Notes under the pieces: model-generated
Told to the model about the DNA's origin: nothing
The model's database searches: none
The model's input: the letters and a program-made list of their open reading frames with translations, nothing else
In this document: piece after piece, positions 1 through 11,373 of the stretch
Layout of the letters: each line of letters begins with the position of its first letter
Numbering within the stretch: position 1 is the first letter of the stretch
Made by a program: the position numbers and the translations under genes
DNA from: Microvelia longipes
Lineage: Eukaryota > Arthropoda > Insecta > Hemiptera > Veliidae
NCBI GenBank assembly: GCA_018340805.1
Contig: JACMZG010001908.1
Location: forward strand, 35,098,445 to 35,162,444
Length of the DNA: 64,000 nt
Direction of reading: 5' to 3'

Positions 1-199
1 AAATAAATGTCTGTACAAAATCCAACATAATGATCCAACTGAACTAAAAGAACTGTTCATATCTCTAATTACCGGTTGTACATTTAGAGTTGTTTGTTTT
101 ATAGGTAGGTATACCTATATCATAATAATTATATGAAAGGTCTATTTATAAATAATTAAAACCAACAATATTATATGCAAATTATATACCTTCTATAAT

Positions 200-382
200 A
201 ACGTGATCAATGCTGTATGGGTGACCTCTGAGAATGAAACGGATGTGTTTATAAACATGTTGCAGTATAAATTTGCTGAATTGTATATTCTGAGGACGAA
301 GCGAGTCCGAAGCTGGAAGGATGAGCGTAGCGAATCCGATGTGATGAGGAAAGTTCCGAGGTACCCCGTACCCAATTTTTGT
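200..382 (+). repeat. 5S-rep family, 3' part of a copy
   Basis: This fragment starts inside the 5S-like segment (GTGATCAATGCTGTATGGGT followed by GACC) and runs to the family's usual 3' end, with its GCGAGTCCGAAG and GTTCCGAGGTACCCCGTACCC blocks. It matches the 3' third of the fuller copies near 28.2 kb and 61.9 kb in reverse orientation. Open frames here are by-products of the repeat. Confidence 0.8.
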
Positions 383-1640
383 ATTACATACCTACTTGAC
401 CAATTTTGTTTGTTTCTACAAACATTGGATCATACTTATATTACAATTGTATCGTTCGAAAGATCATATTTTTTACAGAAATTTTAACAGAATGGCTGGA
501 CTAACTAGACTAGATGTGTATTATACAGGGACACATCTCAGTTAAAGTAATTTGTATATTTTTGTAATTAAAATCTACACTCAGGTTATAACGGATTTCC
601 GTAGGATTATATGTTATAAAATTAAATGTTTTTACATATTCATGATTTGCAAGGAATGTGCAACAGGTGTGGTGAGTTCTCCCTCAAAATTATGTTGAAG
701 GAAACAAGCTTCAGTTTACTTTGAGAGCGCAACCTTGACATATGGGTACTGGTACATGGGTCAATGACAATATGTCTATGGTTTCCGGTTTATACCTTTT
801 AACTTGAGCTATAGAATTATAAACTTTTTACACAGATTTTCCAGACTTTTTAAAGGAAATGTGCATATGCATATCGCAGTTTAGTGTTTACAAAAAACTA
901 CGTCATCATTCCAACATCGACTCTGCACAGAAATTTTGCTCATGCTAACTATACATTTTTTTAGAGCTTTCCTTTAAAAATCCAATTTTTAAGTAAAAAA
1001 TCCAATTTTACTTAGGAAATTTGTTATACACAAGAAGTTTAATTAATTCTTTTTGGATTCGCCACGTTCTTCCGTAGAAATATAAGTCTCGTCACATTTA
1101 TACTGCAACAGGTCACAATAAATTCATTCATTTTATTCCCTGCTTTCACCCATTCAGGAACTGCCATCAACTCTATAAACCAACAAAACAGTGGATATAC
1201 TAGTTGTATTAAAACAAAACTTAGTATACATATTAGTATACATTATTTTTCCTAGTTAATATTAGTATATTATTTTCTTAGTACATATTAGTATACATTA
1301 TTTTTCCTTAGTATACATATTATTTATTTGAAAAAGTGAAATAAAAAAAAAAAATAAATTAGTAATTAAATAATAATAATATTTAAATATAATTATAAGA
1401 ATGGTTAAATATTTATAATATATATGAACAAAATGTTATAACTATTTAACATACCTATTAAATGTTTTGTAAAAGATTTTTGAAAATTAGAATATAGAAC
1501 AAAAACTTAAGTTTATATTGATTATAAACTTATAAAACCACAGCTCAGGCTGATTTAGATCATATCTTTCTTATTAATATGAATTTATAAATTCTGTAAA
1601 AATATGTATAAATGTAAAGGTATTTAGATCTAATAAATGG

Positions 1641-1669
1641 TTCATTCATTCATTCATTCATTCATTCAT
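1641..1669. repeat. (CATT)n microsatellite
   Basis: About seven copies of a CATT tetranucleotide lie in the AT-rich stretch that interrupts the degraded repeat copy. Confidence 0.9.
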
Positions 1670-1984
1670 ACATATTTATTACGTAAAGGAACTTGTACTA
1701 AATTTCAACTCAATTAAACTATTTTTCAATTATTAAGAATTTTTTAAAAATATTACGTAAGTTTTTCGATAAAAATTGAACTTATGCGGATAATGAGATG
1801 AAAATTGGCACATTGGTTGGTCTTGGATGATTACATTCAAATCAATGGAAACATTTTTTAACATTTTATGAATTTTTTTTAATCAATATTGGAGGTTCAT
1901 AAGGTCATTCAAAATATTTTCGGATAGTCCAATTAGTCCTAAAGATTGATTGTTGTACTAAGGTTCAACTATCTAGCAAAAATA

Positions 1985-2641
1985 TTAGTCCAAGAGCCCA
2001 TTACAAATTTCGCATCCGTCGAGCCCCAAAGGTTTAACCCGCTAGATTGATTTATTTTAGCTCTCAGATAAAGAATCAGGTAGTCTGCCATGAAAACACA
2101 TATTTTTATGAAATTTATGTTATTACCCATTTTTCACCATTATATATCAAACAATAAATCATTATGAGAGCTGTGCGGCTTTCTTTTTCTAGAACAACAT
2201 TATGTTACCCATGGTTTGGTACAATATGACTGATTTTTATATCTGGCCATATGTTAAACACGTCAACATGGAAAAACATGGAAATTTAAGGTTTTTGTGC
2301 GTTTTGGGGTATAAATTAGAGATTTTTGTTTTGTTTTTGGGTAATCTTTGAACAGTTATATTTCTGGTTCAATTAAACCAATTTTAATGGATACAAAAAT
2401 TTAATGAACTTATAATAAGACCCCCTGATCTTTTTTGATAAAACCAATAGGAACAGGGCAAATGGGTAAAACTGATTTTGGGACCATTTTTCGGACTTTA
2501 AAGGGCCTCAGGAGCCAAAATTCTCCGATCTGAAACGGCAGACCTGATCCTTTATCAGGGAACCAAAATAAATTAATCTAGCGGGTATAACAGTCAATAT
2601 TAATCTAGCGGGGCCCGACAGTCAATGGACTCTTGGACTGA
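1985..2641. mobile_element. Non-autonomous TIR element (MITE) with TA target duplication
   Basis: The ends are inverted repeats: TTAGTCCAAGAGCCCATT on the left, and on the right the complement of TCAGTCCAAGAGTCCATT. A TA dinucleotide flanks both sides (1983-1984 and 2642-2643). Removing the element restores the normal 5S-rep sequence across the junction, which defines both boundaries. Subterminal blocks are also inverted: GGTAGTCTGCC near 2082 and GGCAGACCTGATCC near 2538. There is no transposase frame. A TA duplication fits the Tc1/mariner superfamily, but the family is not identified. Confidence 0.8.
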
Positions 2642-2794
2642 TACTAAGAGCTACGATGATAAAACACACACGCAAACAACTTAGTAAAAACACCTGAAAA
2701 TTTAGGTAAATTTATACTAGGAAAAAGTCTTTTAGTGTATATACAATAAACCGTGGATATAATTGATTGCATTTTAAAAATGGAAGTCAAAGTC

Positions 2795-3250
2795 ACGTAC
2801 TTCGCGTATAGTTCAGGGGCCAGGACCGGGTTCTTCCCTAGCCGGCCCGCAGCGAAGAGGGGATTACCTCATGGGGGGATGAGCCCTCTTGGGGGCCAGC
2901 CTTCCGATATCCCTTTCGCCTTTCAGCGTAGGATTCCAGAAGCCCCAGGCTCGAAGCTCCAGACACAGCGGGAGACCAAACTCTAAATGCTTAAGCACCA
3001 TTTTTGATCCCCGATCATCGAATCTCCAGCATATACAACGCAAGTCACCAATTACTTTCAAATCAACCCGGGTAATTAGCGAATTGAGTCGCACCTGGTG
3101 TATGATTCATTCCCCGTCACTGTGTCCAGGTTCAAGACTTTGCGGCCGCAATGACGGACGCGCGTACGTATCGGACCTCCAATCACTGGCTGTTAATTTC
3201 TTCGGTATATATACGTCGGAAAGGTCGCCCATACACCACACCGAGATTTG
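2795..3250. other. GC-rich block of unknown origin
   Basis: Roughly 450 bases here are much richer in G and C than the surroundings, with many CpG sites and a NotI-like GCGGCCGC at about 3142. Overlapping frames are open on both strands (for example 2889-3272 plus and 2864-3094 minus) but show no recognisable domain. There is no clear splice structure. It could be the 5' region of a retrotransposon, a relic of transferred DNA, or a fragment of a larger repeat. I cannot decide. Confidence 0.5.
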
Positions 3251-3560
3251 TTTTAAATTTAAAAACATTTAGTACATTCACAACAATTCAAGCTTGCAAA
3301 TCTTATAAAATCACACTGTTTCAAACAAACCCTTATAATAATTATACAACTTCTTTTTTTGCAATGCTTTATCAATTATAAAACATTAGGATATAAAAGC
3401 AGTGTTGTATAAAACGTTAGAGATCCAGACGAGTATCGAATGGATCTCGTGTATAATGGGGAACAAAAATAACCCCTCTCACTACAAGCTGTTCCTCTCT
3501 CTTTAAATAGACATCTCTTCAACAACCCCAATACTTATTTTACTTCCTAATCTCTCAGGA

Positions 3561-3605
3561 AGAGTACCTATATAATAATATAGGTAATTATTATATAGGT
3601 ACTCT
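3561..3605. repeat. Short perfect inverted repeat
   Basis: Two 19-base arms (AGAGTACCTATATAATAAT and its exact complement) are separated by seven bases. This would fold into a small AT-rich hairpin. No gene is adjacent. Confidence 0.85.
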
Positions 3606-3741
3606 ACTCACAGAGAAAAGAAGTTAATTAAATCTGTATTTTATTTATAACTTCTTATTTAACATTAAATGTTGACGCTTTAGCTTTAAAAAATTAAGAT
3701 TTTACAGTCAAACAACGCCGGTTTACATTTATCTGCCCACA

Positions 3742-3941
3742 TAAAGACATATTACTAGAGGGGGCATATTCTATCTCAATAAATCTATACATCTTTTTGT
3801 GGCTCTATGATTATATTAATTATATCTTTGATTATATAATTATATAATTATAACATCTTTGATTATATTAATAATCGATGTTCAGGATATCGATACTTCG
3901 AATAAATTTTCAATGACATCTCTAGTAATAATATCTCTATG
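3742..3941. repeat. Copy related to the 22.1 kb palindromic element
   Basis: The ends carry the complementary motifs ACATATTACTAGAGGGGGC and TCTCTAGTAATAATATCTC. Both also occur in the large palindrome at 22083-22347. The interior is AT-rich and different, so this is a relative rather than a full copy. Confidence 0.55.
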
Positions 3942-4263
3942 TTTGCACCTTCACCTTAATAACACAAAAATTGTAGTAATCCAGAATTAGATTTAAAAAA
4001 CCCTTTTAAAATTGGAAAGCATTAGATTTCACAGGTATGCATCAAAACATAGTGTAGGATTACAGGCGATTCTAGGTAAAAATGGGGGGGGGGTGAGCCT
4101 CCTTACTATATAATAAATATAGTAAGAAAAATTATATAGTTTATATAATATTATATATACCTGCGTGCATAATACTGTATTTTAGAATAAGACATAATCT
4201 AATTAACTCTTTGATATTACCAATATTACTTATCTTCCTTTTTAACTTCAAAGTAAAATTAAT

Positions 4264-4798
4264 TTAAAAATCGGGTACGGGGTACCTCGGAACTTCTCCT
4301 CATTACATCGGATTCGCAACGCTTATTTTCCCTATTTTGGACTCGTTTCTTTCGTCCTTACAATATAGAAGTCGTTAAATTTATACTACAACCCGTCTTC
4401 AGACTCGCTTCGCTCGTCCTCAAACAGTAAATTTATCCATTTCATTCCCAGTGGTTACCCATCCAGGCTCTGACGAATTCCAGGCAACTTAAATTTTACG
4501 ATCCAAAAATAAATTATGGATATACTTGTCGTATTAAAACGAAACTTTCCGAATCGCACAACAACACCTAGAGACTGATTTTTGTACAAATTTTCGACTC
4601 TCTACCATAAATACACTGGGAGCAACGTTGATTACAGACACGCAAATATACAGTCAGTCAGACAACTTTATGAAAACCATTAAGGAGGGCTTTAAAACAC
4701 CTGAAACAGATAATTCTGGTAACATTCCGGTTTCGGATGTTTTTGCAAACAATACATTTTCTATACTCCCATGGTATAAATGAGGAAAAAGTAAAAAG
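4264..4798 (-). repeat. 5S-rep family, internally deleted copy
   Basis: The copy begins with the complement of the family 3' end (AAATCGGGTACGGGGTACCT) and ends with TATAAATGAGGAAAAAGTAAAA, the complement of the family 5' end. The stretch from about 4555 jumps from the AAACGAAACTTT block straight to the ACTGATTTTTGTACAAA block. About 250 bases of the middle found in fuller copies are therefore missing. Confidence 0.85.
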
Positions 4799-4889
4799 CA
4801 GGTTATGTTAATTGGTATCCTTTGTTTGCAAACTAAACCTATAAATAATTAATTATTTATTTCATTGTAAAAGTATAGTGTTATAGAGA

Positions 4890-4896
4890 AATATAT

Positions 4897-4946
<50 letters not shown>

Positions 4947-4948
4947 AT
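4890..4948. repeat. (AT)n microsatellite
   Basis: An alternating AT tract of about 59 bases with two phase slips. Confidence 0.95.
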
Positions 4949-5110
4949 GGCATTATTTATTTTCTTAATATATTTTAATAAGTTAATTATAATTATAGTA
5001 TAAAAAGACAGTATGTTTTCATTGGGGGAGAGGGGGCTAATTTAAAACTAAGGCTAGAGCTTCCCTAGCCCCTTCTTAGATTCGGAATATAAGTATGAGT
5101 GTGTAATAAG

Positions 5111-5866
5111 TACACTATATCAAAGCCGCATACTTTGCTCTTTGTGCTCTTCTGCAGGGTATTCGATTGTACGGTCAGCACTTACGCAAGAAGAAGAAAA
5201 TGAAATAAGTGAATACGCAATAAGCGCTTTCGAATGAATACGCAATAAGTAGACAAAATCACCACGTGATAATTCGCCTCCGACCTCTTTTTTGTTTTAT
5301 TATTGGTAAAACAAAAAAGACAGTTGTCATGACAGTTTGTCATTTATTTAGAGACTTTTTATCATAAAAAGCGATCCGTAGCCACCTCGCCTCGCATGCC
5401 CAGTTTAATAATTTGATAACCTCATAAGCTTGGCTTAATGATTTCATACAATTCAAAAAAAAAAAAAACACTAGGCCATACACACACTATCAACTACTTT
5501 TATCCACTAAAAATTTAATAACGATAAAACTAAAACCTTAGTTTTATTAAATAACCACATCCGCATCGCAATAATGTTTAATCTAATAAACACTGACCAC
5601 TAATTTTAATGATTAAAGCGGATTTAAAAGCTGATAATGTAAGCATTTCTAAATACTAAATAGCCTGGTAAAATACAGCAAGAAATTTATATTTTTATTG
5701 TATAATTATAATATACATAGTGTTTCTCAGATAAAGTGTTTTTTTACATAACTTAATTAATTAATTATTTATTTAATTGTTGACTAATAAGACAATGCTT
5801 AGAAGACTAAGATAATTTAAAAATCTAAAAACTATACTACGATATAATATAAGCAAATTTGTAAAA
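5111..5866. other. Upstream region of the LDLa-like gene
   Basis: AT-rich sequence with no gene visible. It contains a short inverted pair of poly-purine/pyrimidine blocks near 5285-5320 and a TATAATATAA stretch near 5842 that could serve as a promoter element for the gene at 5867. It sits too close to the start codon to call with confidence. Confidence 0.4.
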
Positions 5867-6361
5867 ATGTTGGATTTATTACGTATATGTGTGTATTTAT
5901 CACTATTCTCTTCTATAAATTGTACGTGTCATAAATTAATACAAGGAAATTGTCCTAATAACTACGTAATGTGCGAAACTGGTTACCTGACACAAAATTT
6001 AGCGGTCGGTACTACGTTGAACTGTGCCAAAAAAGAATGGATATGCGACAACACCACGGACTGTGTGGATAATTCAGATGAAAAATATTGCCCCTACGAT
6101 TTTGATAAGAACTGTACAACCGATGTTACAACCAAAATTCTAATCAATAATGATGACAAAGAAATTCGTATGAACGACCACCAGAAGGAAATTTCTCTGT
6201 TTGCGATGAGAGTTGCACTGAAGATGAAGCAGATAAAAGGTAACACATATTTGCAGGTAGAAAGATTGATCAACAAAGTTATATTTGAAGCTCAAATGGG
6301 TAACGTTACTTATTTAACAGATATTGTATTTGGAGTGCATCAAAATTTTACCGATAACTAA
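5867..6361 (+). CDS. Small secreted protein with an LDL-receptor class A-like cluster
   Basis: This 164-residue single-exon frame starts with a typical signal peptide (hydrophobic residues about 3-18, cleavage near the Cys at 19). Residues about 28-75 hold a cysteine cluster that ends in the LDL receptor class A signature C-D-x-x-x-D-C-x-D-x-S-D-E-x-x-C. Those acidic residues normally bind calcium. The spacing between the second and third cysteines is longer than the usual domain, so the fold may be a variant. The remaining 90 residues are a predicted-helical, lysine-rich tail without a known domain. Four N-x-T sites (NTT, NCT, NVT, NFT) suggest glycosylation. The first ATG is used; an ATTAAA lies just after the stop. 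It is probably extracellular and ligand-binding. LDLa modules occur in insect receptors, clotting-type proteases and small secreted proteins, and here no protease or receptor part follows. Function is unknown. Confidence 0.75.
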   Translation: MLDLLRICVYLSLFSSINCTCHKLIQGNCPNNYVMCETGYLTQNLAVGTTLNCAKKEWICDNTTDCVDNSDEKYCPYDFDKNCTTDVTTKILINNDDKEIRMNDHQKEISLFAMRVALKMKQIKGNTYLQVERLINKVIFEAQMGNVTYLTDIVFGVHQNFTDN

Positions 6362-6474
6362 AATTAAACGAACCTGTATGAAATCTATAGCTCTTAAAGT
6401 ATTATTAAGAAAGCTATAGCTCATTAAGTATAGTTAAAACTTTTATAGCTCTGAAAGAATTGTTCAGAAAGCAA

Positions 6475-7415
6475 CGAGGTGTGTTCAAAAAGTATCGCGA
6501 ATTTTGAACTTTCGCGGGTTACGTATTTTCGATGTGGCTTTATGTTGGTACTCAAGTCTCTCACTTATGCCGACAAGCTCTGCAATTTTAAATATTCACT
6601 TAAGCAGTTGTAATTGTTGACAACTGCTTTGCTTGCACGTGTTTTGGATCGTCTTCGATTTTTACTTATTAAAAAAATTGAACAAAGTATTTGTATCAAA
6701 TTTTGTGTGAAAACGAAATTAAGAGATTAAGAGGCATTTCGAATGTTGACTGTGGCATACGGAGAAGCTACCTTGGACCTAAGCAACGATTATCTGTGAT
6801 ACAAAATGTTCTCAGAGGGCCGAGAAGATGTGTATGACGAAGAGCGTGCCGGACGCCCGAGCACTTTAACAACAGACGAAAAAATTAATGAAGTAAAGAA
6901 AATAATATTGGCTAATTGTAGAATCACCATTAGAGAAATTGCTGAGGGCCTAAACATATCGATATTTACCAATGATTTGGGCATGAGACGGGTCAATGCG
7001 AAATTCGTAGCAAAATTGCTCAATGACGACCAAAAGCAGCATCGCATGGACATTGCTAATGAGATGTTGGACTCATTTGCTCCAGGGGGTCATAACTGGT
7101 GACGAATCGTGGGTTTATGGTTAAGACGTGGAAACCAAAGCTCAATCATCTCAACGGAAGATGCCGCACGAACCAAGACCGAAAAAAGCGCGTCAAGTTC
7201 GGTCGAATGCGCGGCAAAAGACGGCATCAAAGGAGGAGCTGAACAAGATAAAAAAAAGATTTTTTGAGGTGCTTCGAAGATTGGAAGAACCGTTGGCACA
7301 AGTGTATAATATATTATGGGAATTACTTAGAAGGGGACAAAATAGGTATTCACAAATAAATAAATAATTTAAAAAAAAAAAAACAATATTCCCGATACTT
7401 TTTGATCAAACCTCG
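6475..7415 (+). mobile_element. Mariner element, internally deleted and inactive
   Basis: The terminal inverted repeats are about 27 bases: CGAGGTGTGTTCAAAAAGTA at the left, and the right end is the complement of CGAGGTTTGATCAAAAAGTA. The element is about 940 bases, whereas complete mariners are about 1.3 kb. The expected TA duplication is degraded: comparison with the surrounding tandem repeat gives AA on the left and TG on the right. It encodes remnants of a transposase. Confidence 0.85.
6806..7210 (+). pseudogene. Mariner transposase remnant
   Basis: The N-terminal part (6806-7100) reads as a mariner helix-turn-helix region, with the family hallmarks G-R-P-S-T, a T-D-E-K-I block and I-T-I-R-E-I-A-E. 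It then skips to the block just before the catalytic core. A frameshift near 7085 moves the I-T-G-D-E-S-W-V-Y-G motif, which contains the first catalytic aspartate, into another frame, where a TAA follows at once. The second and third catalytic aspartates are absent. The protein cannot be active. Non-autonomous mobilisation through the terminal repeats by another mariner cannot be excluded. Confidence 0.85.
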
Positions 7416-7689
7416 TGTAGCTCTTAAAATTTTGTTAAAAAGCTATAGCTCCTAATGTATTGTTAAGAAAGCTATACTTGATATTTTTTTAGTTTAAAGG
7501 GCAGAGTATAATAGCGCCTAAGACATTTGTTTATATTTCCGTCACTCAAATTTGCGAACATCTGACGCCTAAAACTTTGACATTAGCTCATAAAATGTTA
7601 AGTACAACAATGAAACAATGGGAACAATAATATATAATGAGCAAATACACATTAATAGAACTGCATTAGCTCAGATTACAAATAAGTAA

Positions 7690-7837
7690 AATAACCTTAA
7701 CATTACGTAAAATAGTATGAGTAAGAACCTTAATAATATGTAAAATATTATGAGTAAAAATCTTAATATTATATGAAATATTATGAGTAAGAACCTTAAT
7801 ATTATGTAAAATATTATGAGTAAGAACCTTAATATTT
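7690..7837. repeat. Tandem repeat of about 33 bases
   Basis: About four units centred on ATTATGAGTAAGAACCTTAA follow each other with few differences. The minus-strand frame across it is an artefact of the repetition. Confidence 0.85.
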
Positions 7838-7922
7838 TTATCTTTCACCTTATTTTACCTTAACCTTGTTATTATTGCCTCTTACCTTGTTTATAATGTT
7901 TAAACCTAATATTTATATATTA

Positions 7923-7926
<4 letters not shown>

Positions 7927-7997
<71 letters not shown>
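7927..7997. repeat. (AT)n microsatellite
   Basis: An uninterrupted alternating TA tract of about 70 bases. Confidence 0.95.
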
Positions 7998-7999
<2 letters not shown>

Positions 8000-8097
8000 A
8001 ATAATTATTAATATATATTACCTTAATATTTTTTACTACCTTAATATGTTTTACAACAAAAACATTTTGGTAATCAATATTTCATATTTTAATATCA

Positions 8098-8698
8098 CTA
8101 TTCCTCACCAACTACCGTAGGTATAAGGTAATGTATTGTGTTCATTATAATTATCCATTTCAGACATATTTATGACGTTCTGAGTGGTTTTCATCATCAT
8201 GTTTGTATGTGTGAGTATGTGTTCGCTGTATTAATGCTAGAAAATTGAAACTTGGCACAAAAATCAAATTTGGTTTAGTTTAGCTGCCCGTAAGAGAATA
8301 AGAAAAATGTGTATTAATGCTAGAAAATTGAAACTTGACACAAAAATCAAATTTGGTCTAGTTTAACTGCCCGTAAGAGAATAAGAAAAATGGTCAAAAA
8401 CCCACCGAACTTTAAACGATCGAGCTAAAATTTTACACAAATGTTCCATAAGTGCTCAAGCGATCCACAAAATTTCATTTTGTGACTGTTTTTTAAACGG
8501 CCAATAAATTTTAACTTTCTTACTTCTTTTCAAGTTGTGACATATTGTCAGATAGCGAAACATATAATAAATTAGCAATGAAAATTCCAAACCTATTCAC
8601 TGAACAGATCATTTACATGATATCCCGATTTCGGAATTTTTTCGCAGAAACTAAAACTTTTCCCATATACCTAAGGTATAAATGAGGAAAGTAAAAAT
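8098..8698. repeat. Diverged relative of the 5S-rep family with inverted ends
   Basis: The left end (CCTCACCAACTACCGTAGGT, plus orientation) and the right end (TATAAATGAGGAAAGTAAAAA, minus orientation) are inverted versions of the same family terminus. Similar diverged copies lie at 32225-32485 and 46717-47010. Positions 8228-8310 and 8311-8392 are a direct tandem duplication of about 83 bases. No 5S-like segment is visible in this branch. Confidence 0.6.
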
Positions 8699-8699
8699 T

Positions 8700-10367
8700 A
8701 ATTTAAAATACGTTTCATTAAAATTGAGTACATAATGTTTTACAGGACCTATAAAGCATCAAAATTATCTTCTTATTTAATAATTATTTTATAATATTTA
8801 ATATTATTATTAGTTTTATTATAATACATTTTATTTTATTATAATTTTATCGAAAATTCAACTTCATATTGTCACTGTTAAATTAGGATGTCCGTTATTT
8901 CACGAAGTAACTAAAATTACCACTTAAATCATAATATTATATGATTTATTTAGCTTTTTCATAAGATAGCTAAGTCTGTTTAGTTAAATCATTAAATACG
9001 TACTTAATAAAGTTCAATAATTTTTAGATTATCTATTATTTCCAATAAAATGCATATTTGCATAGATTTATAAGGTTAGACTTAGTTAATAAGTGTATAT
9101 CTAAATGTCTCTTATTATCACAACTATACTAGTGTATTCTTCATATAGAGTTTTAACTTAGAACAAAATCTAATCTTCGGGTTTAGTTTTGATAACTTTT
9201 TTTAAACATATTTTATTGATTAATATAACAACAATTATGATTGTTACAAGTATTAGAGTTAAATGATTTTAGTGGCTTGAGAGACTTGGTAGAGAAACAA
9301 TCCAATGATTGTACTCAAGCGGGAGTAACTAAAATTAGTAAAAATATAGTGGTAAATAGATATAATTAATTTTTAAAAGAGAAATAATAATAATAATAAT
9401 AATTATTGGATAAATAATAGTTAAGAAATAGTTAACCTGAAATAGTTAGTTTTGATAACCTGAAGATTAAAATTATAAGAAGTCGTTAACCGTCATATAA
9501 TAAGTGTGACATTTTTTGAAAATTCGTAAAATCTTGAATAAAAATTGGATTAATATGAATTATACGGGACGTACTCCTAAATGCGAGTAAAAAATACGCC
9601 AACTTTTATTGTATTATCAACAGTATAGTTCTAACTTTAGCGAAAGCCGCATGTTTACTTATCTTAAGTTTCTGATATCAAACAAAGTCCTATGCGTCAA
9701 TTTCTTGAAAATATAAATCATGTAGTATTTATAAAAAATAAATTTTATTAATAAACGATTTTAATTTTCTTCAAATTAAAAGTTGCAAGGGAAACTAGGG
9801 TAGCCAACCGTAACTGTATAATTAGTGTCATAAACAAAATTTAACATATAACGGTTTCCTCCCACATGTTTATATGAATTCCCAATTTCGTAAATACAAA
9901 ACACCAAATTTATCTCGGATCTAAAATAAATTATCTGTATCTTAAAATTTAAGAAAAAAATTAGCTCCAGTTTAAGACTGTAAATCATCTGTCCTCTTCA
10001 CTACACTCGTGGATGTATGAAAATTTTAAAAATATAATAGATGGCATATCAGCAATCAACGATATTTTATTAAAAGCATGTAATTTTGCATTTTTATCTA
10101 CTACTCGAAGAATATTCTTCCATTTTTATAAATGGGGATGAGAAGGTATAATCAGTGTCAGGAAATGAATTCACAACAAGTTATATTTTTCAGTTTAAGA
10201 TTTTGCTCAGTGGGATGATATGGTTTCTTGGGGATAAATTACTTAACGGTAACAAAGCTAGGAAGTTGTTGATTTATAAAAGACTTAGTAGTTACTTATT
10301 GCTTAAGGCAATACTTATTCAATGAAAGTCACAATAAAATGGGGGGAAACTTAGATATATGTATATT

Positions 10368-10437
<70 letters not shown>

Positions 10438-11373
10438 GTAATCAATACTTATCCTTACTATGTTAGATTATGCTTTTATGATAAGATTATGTTATTATGC
10501 TAAATTCTCTGTTATTGTATATTATGTAATAAATTATATACATGTAATCCTTTTATATCCTTATTTATACGTAATATCAACCATTAAATCCTAATCCTTC
10601 TTAGCGAATTTTTTGAAGAATAAATGAGCTAATGAGATTAATTTTATCATAATTGAAAATATTAATTGAGTAATCTTAACACCTCAATCAAATGAAGGAA
10701 CCTATGCCATAAGAACAATAATTACAATATTATAATTTCTTTTATGAATAACAATTAAAATAATAGGATAAAAATCTAATTCTACAACACACAACAAAAA
10801 TATTAAGAGGAGCTAAATATGCAAATTAACAATAGCTTAATAAACTGATTGTCTCCTCACCCATTGTTCAATCAATTCGCAATGTTTCCAAACGGCTTTA
10901 TGAAAGGTTGTTTTGACTTGAAAAGAAACAATAGAACACAGAAGGAGGATTCTACTGACAAGATTTTTCAATTGTACAGTTATGAAAACTCATAATAAAA
11001 TTTTAAAAGCTTTATTGTCAAGTTAAATTGAACAATTAGAAATGAAAATAGAATAAAGTGATTTGTCAATATTAGTTGTTTTTCTGGTTATAAACCGATC
11101 AATTTGTGATCTGTGGATGATTTATAGAACTAGATACTTACTTTATAAGTATAAATCATCTTGATAAGTACGAAATAAGTATTTGCCCTGTCTAATTCTT
11201 TTCTTAAGTCCTTTCTGCTTAAAAGAGTCTTTTACCAATCTAAGTCTATCTATGTTATTGGATCTTCAGCTAATGAGATTTAAGTCTCTTCGGTTCTGTT
11301 TAAAGGGAACTTTTCTTATAGTATTTGGAGCAATTGCCAGCAAGCATTATTCATACATTTTTATTGAGAAATA
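8700..11373. other. AT-rich stretch without a visible gene
   Basis: No supported coding region. The short minus-strand frame at 9776-9988 has no domain or splice context. A long (AT)n tract lies at 10365-10436. Confidence 0.6.
10365..10436. repeat. (AT)n microsatellite
   Basis: An alternating TA tract of about 70 bases with one phase slip at its start. Confidence 0.95.

Larger units (their letters stand above)
1059..2710 (-). repeat. 5S-rep family, old broken copy
   Basis: This is a degraded minus-strand copy. Recognisable blocks include the 5S-like part near 1135-1175, the segment around GATAATGAGATGAAAATTGG near 1790, and the CTACGATGATAAAACACAC block near 2650. It is interrupted by an AT-rich stretch with a (CATT)n tract (about 1330-1670) and by a complete inverted-repeat element at 1985-2641. 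Its edges are approximate because divergence is high. Confidence 0.65.
4055..5110. repeat. Composite repeat with internal (AT)n, host of a nested copy
   Basis: The left edge ACAGGCGATTCTAGGTAAAAA and a right block around GTTTTCATTGGGGGAGAGGG both recur, in the same order and flanking a microsatellite, at about 63318-63590. In this copy the middle is split by a 5S-rep insertion (4264-4798). That ordering shows the composite repeat is older than the insertion. Confidence 0.55.
6386..7488. repeat. Short tandem repeat split by a mariner element
   Basis: Units of about 38 bases built on AGCTATAGCTCTTAAAGTAT occur before the mariner element (6386-6473) and continue after it (7417-7488). The element clearly inserted into an existing array. 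Confidence 0.75.

Noticed and set aside
203..487. A 94-codon plus-strand frame near the left edge
   Set aside because: It lies in a 5S-rep fragment and starts at a non-ATG codon; comparable frames occur in other copies.
2753..3272. Protein genes in the GC-rich block
   Set aside because: Frames are short, overlap on both strands and start inside repeat or AT-rich sequence; open frames are expected in GC-rich DNA.
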